Origin: Rehmannia glutinosa
Taxonomy: Eukaryota > Streptophyta > Magnoliopsida > Lamiales > Orobanchaceae
Direction of reading: 5' to 3'
DNA: 64,000 nt
Assembly: GCA_016081115.2 (NCBI GenBank)
Contig: JABTTQ020001741.1
Span: forward strand, 186,001 to 250,000
Made by a program: the position numbers and the translations under genes. This document shows positions 35,684 through 45,479 of the stretch, one piece after another. Position 1 is the stretch's first letter; each line of letters begins with the position of its first letter. The notes beneath the pieces were generated by a model. The model was not told the origin of the DNA and did no database searches. It saw only the letters and a list, made by a program, of their open reading frames with translations.

Positions 35684-35851
35684 TGTTAGATGATATATAA
35701 GAATGGCAGTTGGGAGGTTAGGATGGTAGTTAGGGGGTTACAAGTTAGTTACAATCACATTACTCTTTCGAGTTACATTGTTGCACTTCTGCTTAGTATC
35801 CTCTCTATATAAACACAACACATTGATCGGCTCATTTCAATCAATGATAAT

Positions 35852-36632
35852 CGGGCGGCGAGCCCCGCCCCCCACCCAACTTTTTTCTTTTTTCTTTTTT
35901 AGTACCTATTTTTTTAATATTTAGTATTTTGGCCCCCTCATAAATTTGTTGGATAAAAATTATTCCATGAATTTTAGTAAGTTAAATTGGAGATTTTAAT
36001 TCGTGGGACTTATTTTATCTTATTATCATCTTAAATTATATTTTTCTATTCATCAAAAGATGGGTTTCTCATTATTTGCTAATATATATTGAAAACAAAT
36101 TATAAAAAAAAAAAAAAGAATAAATTAAATTGTAGATAGTTTACGTAATATGCAAAAGAGACTCTAAACAAATTAAGGATTCAATGATGTATTTTGTAAA
36201 AATTTACTAATGAATATTAATATATTCTTTTGATACAAATGTAGTATATATAAACTTTATTATCTTGTATATATACACAAATGTCATCTTTTATTTTTTC
36301 TTTGTTGGCTAGGCGTCAATTTCGACACGACACGATAACCCGGCACCAACTTAACACGAATTTAATATTTTTTAATATTTAATGTATTTTTTATTTGTAA
36401 TTTTAATTTTTTTTCTCTATTTTTTAATTTATTTTTTCGTGTCAACTTTAAATTATATAGATTTTCGTGTCGTGTCGGGTTATCCGTGTCATAAACGGGT
36501 CGTGTTCGTGTCATGTATCTTGGCACCAACCTATAATATCGTGGTCGAACACGACCCACGAACACAAAACACGACAAGATTGATACCCCTACTCTTGCCC
36601 CTCCTACCGTTGTCCTGCTCGGCTCTGTCACG
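35852..36632. mobile_element. Unclassified 781-bp insertion with 8-bp target duplication
   Basis: Flanked by ATGATAAT at 35844-35851 and 36633-36640, while the undisturbed 5' LTR has a single ATGATAA at this place. The 8-bp duplication suggests an hAT-type transposon. The ends CGGGCGGCGAGCC and GGCTCTGTCACG are only weakly inverted. A smaller hAT-MITE-like unit lies inside it at 36310-36591. No coding potential is seen. Confidence 0.72.
36310..36591. mobile_element. hAT-MITE-like unit rich in CACGAC motifs
   Basis: Begins TAGGCGTCAATTTCGACACG and ends AAGATTGATACCCCTA, approximate inverted repeats of the TAGGGGTGTCAA type seen in plant hAT MITEs. Flanks TTGTTGGC and CTCTTGCC match at 5 of 8 positions, a weak duplication. 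The interior is made of CGTGTCGTGT motifs in both orientations. Confidence 0.45.
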
Positions 36633-36878
36633 ATGATAATGATTCTCTCTCATCAATGTAGCTTTTATGTTTGGTTTATTCATTTAACAATCTACAATGG
36701 TGGACAAAAATGATTTTGTCTTCACGATAATTCATGATATCCTTCAACATGTTCTTGAAATTATTTATTTTTCAGAAATCACTACAAAGAGTTTAACAAT
36801 ATGAATCGGGAAGGTATGAATTCCTTACAAGACTAAGATAAAGTCTTTATGTTGGGCATCTTCGTGATGCAATTGCAC

Positions 36879-36887
36879 GGTCCAAAA
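36879..36887. repeat. MULE target duplication GGTCCAAAA (left)
   Basis: GGTCCAAAA is repeated exactly at 43645-43653. A 9-bp duplication is characteristic of Mutator-like elements. Confidence 0.88.
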
Positions 36888-37264
36888 GAGAAAATGTATC
36901 TTTTACCCATTTAGACTTAAGAAAACACTTTTTGACCAACTTTATAAAAACAACAATTCTACCCACTTTTACATGGAAAGTCAAAAATACCCCTAACCTC
37001 TCTCTTTCTTGTTTAAAGTAAAATAAATATCCTCCCTCACTTCTTTTCAACTTTTTTCCTCATTTCTTCATCATTTCTTCCTCATTTTCTTCCTTCCACA
37101 GATTGAAGACGATTGAATGCTTGTATTTTCCGATTTTGAAGCCCCAAGAAACAATTGAAGACACATTTTGAACCAAGGTAATGTATTACTTTCTCGCAAA
37201 TACTTATGTATAAAGATAGAAAATTCGCTTGATTTTCGTAACTAGAAAAAAATTGGATCCGGAA

Positions 37265-37660
37265 AGTTTAACGTGGCACTATCGGGCTCTCAACATGGTA
37301 CGATCGTGCAAGTTGATCTTTAATCCAGACGATCGCACCCCGGAAAACACCTGGGGTGCGATCGCGTTCTGTGTTTTCGGGCACGATCGCACCCTAGCAT
37401 GTAAGGCACTATCGCATTCCTAGTATTTTAAGATGCGATCGCACCTGCATTTCCGGGTACTATCGTGCCATACATAATGTAGGGCACTATCGCACTTAGT
37501 AATTCCAGGGCACTATCGCATCCAGATTACTAGGGTACTATCGCGTCTCTACTTTATGTATGGCACTATCGCACTTAGTATTTCAGGCACGATCGCATCT
37601 AATTGCACCAGGGTACTATCGCTCAGTATGTATGTAGGGCATGCATCGCACCTGCATCGC
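37265..37660 (+). repeat. Left subterminal cluster of GGGCACTATCGCA motifs
   Basis: About 14 imperfect copies of a 12-13 bp motif (GGGCACTATCGCA, GGCACGATCGCATC, GGGTACTATCGCG) separated by 15-30 bp of variable sequence. Several contain the palindrome CGATCG. They occupy the region between the terminal repeat and the transposase, where MULE and CACTA transposases bind in characterised elements. Confidence 0.75.
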
Positions 37661-37718
37661 ACTTAATTTTTTTTTAGTGTACATTCGTTGATTGCTTATA
37701 TTTATTTTGTATTTTTAG

Positions 37719-40100
37719 ATGAGTGAAAAACATGTAATTGTACATTTTGGTGGGCATTGGGAAGGTTGTCAATACATCGGTGGGGATGAAGAATTGTTAT
37801 TAATTCCATCCGAGGGATTATCATTCGTAACTATTGGAAGAGATTCATGGTGTTGTTCAAACGGATGATTGCATTGGGATTGTGTATTGTTTTATTTAAT
37901 TGAATCAAAAGAGAATAGAATTATCAAAATGAAATTAAAAAATGATCGCGATGTGAGCTCGATACTATCACATTCCCAAGTTTCTCATATTTTTGTGATT
38001 TTGAAAAAAAAATAATAACCAAAATGATTCTACATTTGGAAGAAATGAAACCGTTTTATGCATCTCATGGCTAGTCGGACTTCATTGGGTAGTTCAATGG
38101 TAGGAGAAGGATCATTTCAACCCAGGATATGGGTATGGGATGAATTACATGTCATTTCAACCTTGGAATCAACAGGTCATCATTATGGTTTTCAGACTTG
38201 GCCAACACCACACATCAACCAATCGGTGCCTCCATTTTTGCCACCTCCACACGAGTCGACTTAATGCAATGAGATATATTACCACGGACTTCAATGGAGA
38301 TCCGAGGCCTAGTTCAATACCCGCTCCGATCATCGAATATAGAACATGAACACGATAGAGGCGAAGATCATAGGTATGATGGTCAATTTGGTTTTGATTT
38401 TGATGATAATGTCTATAATAGTGATGACGATAGTGATTATGATGATGCTAATGAGAATGAGAATAATTCATCTCGATGGTAATGACCGAGTTTTTGAAGA
38501 TGAACACCAACGTAATTTACTTTTCGATTTTTGTACATGGATGGAACAACGCAATCAAACGCTCAAGAGATTGCGGTTTAGCGAGGTAGTAGTGAGAAGT
38601 CATATCCTCGACATCGGGCCAAGTCGCGCCATCCGATTGTAATTTTCAAGTGACATTGGTATTAATGTTGGTGGCCATCAAGTTGATGGCCATGTCCGAA
38701 ACCGGTTGATTCCATTGCATCATCTCACATAGCTCCTCATGTCGAACCCAACTTGTTGGCAACTACGATAATGTTTTGCATCTAGGAGCTACATTCATGA
38801 GCAAGGATCGAGTAGTAAATACACAGTTTGTATCACTTAAGACACCGGTCGAATATCGAGTTGAGAAGTCCGACAAGACCCGATACTCTGTGAAATGCAA
38901 ACATGGAGGGTGTGATTTTAGTGAAAAGAGCCAAAGGACAAGACGATATATGGAGGATAATCAAGTTTCGTGGTCCACATAGTTGTCAATTGGATTTGAA
39001 GTCATCATGCACTATGACAATTGCCCTCGAGGATAATTGCCACCTTATTTGCACTTAAGTTAGTTCACGATGATCGTATTCTTAACCCGAGAGACATCAT
39101 TCGGGAATTGCATCATGATCATCGTTGGATATCCATTATAATGTAGCGTTCATTAGCCAAGTATAAGGCGATTGGGATGATATATGGGAATAAAGCTCAC
39201 CATTTCAAATGCTTCCACGATACTTGCACATGCTAGCTACCACAAATCCGGGTCAGTTGTTAGATATCAAGTGGATGCCGACAAGAAATTGCAATATGCT
39301 TTTTTTGCATTGGGCATCAATTAATGGATTTTCGAGATGCGGTTTTCCGTTATTGTTGTTGATGGTACACATCTCAAAGGTAAGTACAAAGGTATTTTAT
39401 TTGTTGCTACATCACAAGATGGTAACGGCAAATTTTCCCATTAGTCATTGGACTTGGTGATAAGGAGAACGATGCGTCTTGGAAGTGGTTTTGAGACATG
39501 TACATGAGACATATGGATGCCCACGTGATTTACCGATTGTCTCGGATCGCATGAGAGCATCGAGAATGCCATAAGATCATAATTCCTTTAAACATCCCAT
39601 GGCCTTTGTTATTATCATTTGCAAAAGAATCTTGCACGTTATGGTAAACATGTAGTCGCAATGTTCTACAATGCAAAGATATTGCTATCGCATTTAAGAC
39701 TTTAATCATTCTCGTAATGAACATATGCATTGTTAGTGAAGAATGTGCATATAAGAAAGTATTAGACGCTAGATTCCACATACGGGCTCGTCAGCCTTGC
39801 CGGTTGGCGATTTGGCTTTATGACATCAAATGCATCAAAAGCTTTAATAACACGACGACCTCCCCTCGTGTGGATCCACGCGACGATCTCCTCGCAGGAC
39901 CACAGGGCTCGTCATGATGGACATCGCGGTAGAATAGGAGACTCGTCATGATGGACATCCGGTAGTCTCCTTTATATCAATCATCCGCCGCTTCTTGTTA
40001 CAGAGCCTCGCTTTTCTTGAACGGGTTCTAAGCATGGATGTAACAAACACCCACTCGGAGGTCATCATGTATATGTTGCCAATAAAGTCGTCATTGTATC
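37719..40100 (+). pseudogene. MuDR-type transposase (decayed)
   Basis: It begins at ATG 37719, just after an acceptor-like TTTTTAG, with MSEKHVIVHFGGHWEG, the PB1-like N-terminus common in plant MULE transposases. An acidic Asp/Asn stretch follows near 38390-38465. At 38781-38990 LGATFMSKD..., VEYRVEKSDKTRYSVKCKH and GCDF represent the MuDR DNA-binding domain, with a frame change into WRIIKFRGPHSC. The catalytic core begins near 39360 with DGTHLKGKYKG, then FVATSQDGNG and GDKENDASWKWF, matching the MULE transposase domain. Frameshifts and stops are frequent and the 3' end is interrupted by the hAT element after 40300. It would cut and join element ends in the nucleus if intact. Confidence 0.78.
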
Positions 40101-40292
40101 TCCTCTGCGCTAGCTCTAATGTGAGTGAACATCCATCTAAAACCCAATTACAACATACAACATATCATATATGGGTATATATATTTGTTAAAAAAATTGA
40201 TTCTTAAAAATAAACAAATATGCATTAATTACCCGATTATCAAAAATCCGACATATCGACTTGACTCTTCGGGAATTTCCATCGAAGGCACC

Positions 40293-40300
40293 GTGGAAGT
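40293..40300. repeat. hAT target duplication GTGGAAGT (left)
   Basis: GTGGAAGT is repeated exactly at 41171-41178. An 8-bp duplication is typical of hAT. Confidence 0.9.
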
Positions 40301-40663
40301 TAGGGATGGGTGGGGCGGGAATCCCCATTCCTCGGGAACCGCCCCGAACGGGGCGGGGATTCTCAAAATTTTCCCACGTGACGGGGGGGAATTTTTCTCC
40401 CGTTAGCGGACGGGGCGGGGGCGGATTGCATTCCCGCCCGTGGGGATCCCCGCCCATTCATGAGACCCGCAATATGAAATTACAATAATACCTTAATATT
40501 ATAAATATATCACATATATTAAATGTAAGATACTAAAACCCTAGCTTTCAACTCTCGATCAATCACACGCCCCCCGCCTCTCACTCCCTGGGACGTTTCT
40601 TGTTCAACATTTCAACTCCTCCCCAAGAAGGCCCCGAGTTAGTACTTCGTTTGTTAGCTAATG

Positions 40664-40666
<3 letters not shown>

Positions 40667-40697
<31 letters not shown>
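40667..40697. repeat. (TA)n microsatellite
   Basis: Uninterrupted TA dinucleotides inside the hAT element. A second run follows at 40762-40792. Confidence 0.9.
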
Positions 40698-40701
<4 letters not shown>

Positions 40702-40757
40702 TTAAACAATAATTAAATCATTTGTGGATCCTAGCTCCAACTACTTTCATTGCTTTA

Positions 40758-40761
<4 letters not shown>

Positions 40762-40792
<31 letters not shown>
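40762..40792. repeat. (TA)n microsatellite
   Basis: Second TA run inside the hAT element, ending TATATAG. Confidence 0.88.
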
Positions 40793-40795
<3 letters not shown>

Positions 40796-41268
40796 AAAAT
40801 TGAATTATTTATGAATGTTTATTCATGCTAATAGTGATGGATTAGTTTTGCGATGTATGATTGGTCTCTTATTTCATTTGTTGCACATCTAATTTATTTT
40901 TTCGATTTCTTGTATTTTTATGTTGAAAAAATTACCGAACAAGGCTATAATTTTTTTATGTAATTTGCATTTTTAAATATATTTATAAAATATTAACAAA
41001 TGTTTTTTTTTGAAAAAAAAAATCGGGAGCGGGGATCCCCATGGGCGGATATCCCGGGGGCGGGATGGGAGCAAATTTTCCCGTTTATCTCACGGGGGAC
41101 GGGACGGATTCCGCGACGCGGGGACGGGGATGGGGATTGCTCCCGCCCGCCCCGCCCGTTGACATCCCTAGTGGAAGTACATAATCAAATGCGGAACCGC
41201 ACATGAGATCTGAGTGTAGGTATGGCCTCATAAGCCCAAATCTACAAAAAATGATTATTAATGGGTCA

Positions 41269-41923
41269 TTAATTATTATGTAATATCAAATGACTTATAA
41301 TTATTTGTAATTTTTTACATACCAAAAATGCCCAAATGAACCCGTAGAAATGGTATATGTGCACGTCCGCCTTTTCGGCTTGGTGGGATAACATCGAAGA
41401 TACCTCAGAATCGCTGTTGATAAGAGTACTTCCCCAAATAAATGTCTCCCACCGATCAAGTATCTCGATCAACGTCCACACCCACCCATCAATATATCTC
41501 GAAGTGGATCCAGGCCAAATACCAAAAAATAAACAATAAGCAATTTGGCCACCTTTAATGCATCTGATGGTGAATGACGAAATGCACCATCAATAAAGTC
41601 GCGCTTCAAATCTACCATCTTCACTCTTCGACCTCGATAATAGCGATGAAATAGTCCGTAAGTAGTTGGATCATGCTTCGTTGATGGATCAAATGTCGTA
41701 CCATTTGAAATGATAACCCCTCACTAATACATACTCGCATTTTGGAGAACCGAATAAAGCGGTCTCCAATACGATACCAATGCTCATCCGGGCTTTGTCC
41801 CACCCTATTCACCTCATGGGCGATAAGACTGTAAACCGACATTATTGTTGACTCCTGTATGCCTAGCCGCATCAAAATCCAAAAAACAACGTCCAGAACG
41901 ATCAAGTACTCCACCACCAACAA
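41269..41923 (-). pseudogene. DUF1985-like, Ulp1-associated domain fragment carried by the MULE
   Basis: Two minus-strand frames (41923-41621 and 41481-41269) together resemble the N-terminal domain found with plant Ulp1-like proteases. The first reads DEHWYRIGDRFIRFSK..CISEGL, comparable to the LWF-x-G-x-x-x-RFS-x-x-E-F-x-L-x-x-GL pattern. The second reads WTLIEILDRWETFIWGSTL and HIYHFYGFIWAFLV, comparable to the F-x-WG and YH-x-x-GFPWAF-x-VW motifs. The identification is from memory of these motifs, not a search. The gene is antisense to the transposase. The catalytic Ulp1 part itself is not seen here. Confidence 0.55.
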
Positions 41924-42759
41924 TAGTCAACTCATCACGATCGTGCCAATAATAGCCCTCTTACTATATAAATTCAATTTGGCCCTCGTAGTTTGTAAAG
42001 CCTCCCTCTTCCAAGACCACTGAAACACGATAATAGTGTTATTTTTGTTCAAAAGATTTGACACATTAAAAAAATCAAAAAAATTCAATTAGTGGTAGCT
42101 AGTTTTCTTGAATCAATTACATGTTACGTAAGTAAGAACTATAACTTTGGTGTAAAACATAAAAAAATAAAACATTTCTGTACACAACTATTAGGTGTTT
42201 CTTAATTTTGTGTTAATCTAAAAGCAATTAGTGGTAGCTAGTTTTCGTGAATATATGTGGTTATAATAATGTTTCCATATGATGTGTAAAAATAACCATA
42301 ATAAATATCTGTTAGTGGTAGTCATGGTTTGTCCTCAATGTTAAGGTAAAAAAGACTCATAAGGACACCACCTAATTAGCAAAACTGAATAAAGCATTAA
42401 TTGATGTAAAAAGCTGCTAATCAACTACAAGAAAACAATTTCACTGATACACACAACTCTTCTTCACAAACAACATATTATCAGTATAATCCACTTATTC
42501 CTTAAAGTAATCCATAGTTTCGATCCAAAAACAAGCATGCTTAATCAAAAATTACAAAGACATGGAAATTGAAAAATGTAAATTTATACAAACCACACTT
42601 AAAAATCTAAATTTATACAAACCACACTTAACTTCTTCAAATTCAAAAAAAAAACACCATTTCAATGGACGGCCCAATAGTACAGCCTATAAATGGGCCG
42701 CTCGATAAGATTCTTTAAACAAGTGACGACAGGGCTGCACATAAATGGATGGCCCAATA

Positions 42760-43525
42760 GTACAGCCCGATTGTGGTACTATTGGGCCGTCTATTAATAT
42801 GCAGCCCTATCGTCTCGTTCGCAAAGTACTATCGGCCGCAAATCTCGAATTTTCTAGCGAGCACGATAGTGCCATGTAGATCACAGGAACCAAAAATTCA
42901 ACTAATAAACCCTAAAACTACAAAACTTATCAAAATCAAAAATTCCGAGGCCACTGAAACACAAATTTCAACCAAAATATAATCCCAAAATTGCCTAACT
43001 AACCAAAGATCCACACAATTTCATAATTCCAATAACTCAAACAACATCTCAGGCGTCCAGAAATTGTAAAAAAAAAATAACTCAAACAAAAATCCCCAAA
43101 TTTCATAACTACAAAATCTGGTACCTGGGTCACCGGATTTGCAACCAAAGTCGTCGAATTCAAACCCGGGGGAGGCTCCATCTCAGTTGTATTCGCAGCC
43201 ACAGTCGACGCCTCAGTCGCCAACTCGGTCGCGGCAGCCGGTGGAGGATCTCTTGACGTTGTCATCTCGTTCACAGGGTGAGGGTCTCTTGTCGCGGTCA
43301 CGGGGGAGGGTCCACCATATCATCTTCTTCATCTCGTAAGATTAATCGCCGGCGTGACATTGTTGGAGACCGATGGTGTGTGGGAGAAGAGAGAAGAAGA
43401 AACACCTTATATACAAAGGCCCGATTGTGCCCTGGCCTTTTGAACTTTCATGGCCCGATAGTGCCCTTGCTTAATATTTTAATTGGGCACGATTGTACCT
43501 GTCCTTTAGGGTACGATCGTGCTAG
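42760..43525 (-). repeat. Right subterminal cluster of inverted GGGCACTATCG motifs
   Basis: Copies such as CGATAGTGCC, GGCCCGATAGTGCCC and GGGTACGATCGTGC lie at about 42775-42875 and 43425-43520, mostly inverted relative to the left cluster. They are sparser than at the left end. The minus-strand frame at 43301-42999 between them has low-complexity Thr/Pro/Ala codons and no recognised domain. Confidence 0.6.
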
Positions 43526-43653
43526 TCAATTCCCAGCCCATTAGTAAGGATAATGCAGTAATTGTGGGTATAAAAGTTTTTTTTTATAAAAGTGGGTAGA
43601 AAAGTTATTTTGTTATCCATAGTGGCTAGAAAAAAAGATTCCCCGGTCCAAAA

Positions 43654-44339
43654 TGTTCTTATATGATGCGCTGAAGAATAGCAAAATGTCACTAATGGAT
43701 TCATGGTGGTACAAACCTTAGTCTTCTCTCAGTACGTGCATAATCAAAATTATACTTATTCAATGTGCCACAACATCACATAAAAACACAAAGGAGAGTC
43801 TGAAGTTGCACAAGAAACTGAAAACCAACTACATCAGTCAACTCCTTTATTTGATTTCATTTTCCTATTCTCAATAGGCAGAAACTTGTGACCAACATGA
43901 TAATATGAGGAGAATTTCCTGGTTCATTTAAATGACTCAAAAGATCTTTGGCATCTTTACAATTGTGGTTAATAATGTCTGGTCAGACCGTCTAGCGAAA
44001 GTCTATTCCAGTTAGACTGGGACCCAACCCGACCAGGTTTTTAAAGACTTTCACGACCATTGACATTTTTGCGATTTTGAACACAAGTGTCATTTTTGTA
44101 ATATTTTAGAATGGTGTCATAGGATCTCCTGGACCGGTGATATTGTTGTAATGTTAGCGAGTGACATAGTATCACTAAATTCGTTAAAAGTATTAGTTTT
44201 TCTCCGAAAAGTATTATCGATATCCGAAAAGTATTAGTAATCTCTTTCAACAATATTTTTAATGATTTATAAGAATTTCCCCAATTATCATTAATTTTCT
44301 TTTGAAAAATGTGCATCACTTTTCATACTCATCCTCGAC
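43654..44339. other. Spacer with no recognised gene
   Basis: AT-rich DNA between the MULE and a copia remnant. A short frame at 44041-44319 (minus) has no recognised domain. Confidence 0.5.
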
Positions 44340-44566
44340 ACACATTCGCTATTCGGATCATATCACGTACTATTTTGAACTTTCCTCTTGGTAAAGCTTT
44401 TGTGAAAATACCTATTAATTGGTCTTGGGTCATGCAATAATTTGGCTCTATTTCCTTGTTTGCTTGGCTTTTCTAATAAAGTTATATTTGATGTTAACGT
44501 TTTTAATTATATATTATATCTTTGGAATATTGGATTTTTCGCCATAACTATTGGCGACTTGTTATC
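44340..44566 (-). pseudogene. Ty1/copia RNase H end, minus strand
   Basis: Reading the minus strand from 44566, SDNKSPIVMAKNPIFQ appears, then after a frame change IEPNYCMTQDQLIGIFTKALPRG. These are the copia RNase H motifs DNKSA-x-x-x-AKNP and DIFTKALPR. The remnant is cut exactly where the LARD-like element begins, with GATAAC at the border. The missing upstream part is not found on the other side. Confidence 0.75.
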
Positions 44567-44939
44567 TGAAAAAGGCCTCTTGGGAGACCTTCTCAAGATC
44601 CCAACCGATCTTGACTAGCACTCGCAAGAGACTACTAGGAAATAACTCGGCGTTAGCACTCCGACGATCAAGTTAGTTTCAAAGGAAAAAAGGAGTGTTT
44701 AAAAATATAGAAAAGATGAATGTAAAAGAGATCTCTCAAATGATGATAGTTTACTCCCTTTTATAATGTCCCATAGTTACTCTTTGGCAGGTCTACCTCC
44801 TTAGCATTTACTCTGCATTTCTCTACCATACCTTTACGCTTTATGTTACATCAAGGTGTCTTTTCACATTTAATGCATGTCACTCTACCATATCTTTATG
44901 CTTTATGTTACATCAATGTGTCATTCATATTTAATGCAT

Positions 44940-45235
44940 CGTCGTCTTCTCGTAGAGGTAGGTCTAACCCTGGTAGGTGGTCTTCTCACAAGGAGACAGT
45001 CTTCTCATAAAATCATGTCTACCCCAGGAGGTAGGTCTTCCCGCAGGAGGTCTAACCATATAGATCGGTCTTCTCATAAAAGCGGGTCTTACCTTGGGGC
45101 GGATCTTCCCATAGAAAGCAGTCTTACCTGGGGCGGATCTTCCCATAGAGACAGTCTTACCTTGGGCGATCTTCCCATGAAAGTAGGTCTTACCCTCGAA
45201 CAGTCTTACCATGGAAGGGGGTCTTCCCATACTAA
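44940..45235. repeat. Short tandem repeats of GGTCTTCCCAT / CAGTCTTACC
   Basis: About ten imperfect units of roughly 28 bp containing (A/C)GTCTT(A/C)CC and CTTCCCATAGA. They give the open frame at 44877-45257, which I do not regard as protein-coding. Confidence 0.65.
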
Positions 45236-45479
45236 ATTAACCCTTCTTGCCAAGTGAAAGGTCTCCCAAACCAGGCCGAATCAACTACTCCCCTACTCTC
45301 CTGGGCCCGGGGCCGATAGAACTAGACCAGGGGAGTAACAATTACCGGTCTCCGAACCATGCCGAATCAACTCTACCCCTCCCATGTTTAAACTTCAAAT
45401 CCACAACTTGGACCTAAGGTGGTTAGAGCTCGGCTCTACCTCTCAACTTTCAATAATTTTTACCCAATCTTAAATTTCA

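Larger units (their letters stand above)
26533..36689 (+). mobile_element. Short-LTR Ty1/copia element (Ale/Retrofit-like), split by two insertions
   Basis: Bounded by ATCTA on both sides (26528-26532 and 36690-36694) and by short LTRs with TGTTAGATGATATAT...CATTTAACA ends. After subtracting the inner CACTA element and the 781-bp insertion with their duplications, the element is about 4.75 kb, the normal size for short-LTR copia elements of the Ale/Retrofit group. Gag, protease, integrase, reverse transcriptase and RNase H are in order and all are decayed. The coding frame is interrupted at 29318/33941 between integrase and reverse transcriptase. Lineage is inferred from LTR size and the Gag motif (HENFFAWRKQ). 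Confidence 0.92.
35684..36689 (+). repeat. 3' LTR of the short-LTR copia element, split by an insertion
   Basis: LTR sequence runs from TGTTAGATGATATATAAG at 35684 to 35851 and resumes at 36641, ending CATTTAACA at 36689. The gap is filled by the 781-bp insertion. The ATCTA target duplication follows. Confidence 0.9.
40301..41170. mobile_element. Non-autonomous hAT element, 870 bp
   Basis: It begins TAGGGATGGGTGGGGCGGG and ends CCCGTTGACATCCCTA, inverted repeats with a GC-rich inner part (GGGGCGGGGATTC and its complement). The flanking 8-bp duplication is exact. The centre is AT-rich with two long TA repeats and no transposase. It sits inside the MULE. Confidence 0.92.
36888..43644 (+). mobile_element. 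Mutator-like element (MULE) carrying Ulp1-associated cargo
   Basis: A 6,757-bp element bounded by the 9-bp duplication GGTCCAAAA. The ends are degenerate inverted repeats: the left starts GAGAAAATGTATC with TTTTACCCA and CTTTATAAAAAC, and the inverse of the right starts GGGGAATCTTTTTTTC with CTTTTATAAAAAA. Subterminal clusters of GGCACTATCGCA-type motifs occur at 37270-37640 and, inverted, at 42770-43520. Inside are a decayed MuDR-type transposase on the plus strand and a DUF1985-like fragment on the minus strand. An 870-bp hAT element has inserted into it. Gene content resembles the Ulp1-carrying (Kaonashi-type) MULEs known in plants. Confidence 0.85.

Noticed and set aside
37265..37660. CRISPR-like spaced repeats
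   Set aside because: Motifs are imperfect and variably spaced, and sit in the subterminal region of a MULE in a plant genome.
44877..45257. 126-codon open frame
   Set aside because: It is made of short tandem repeats in the LARD-like LTR.
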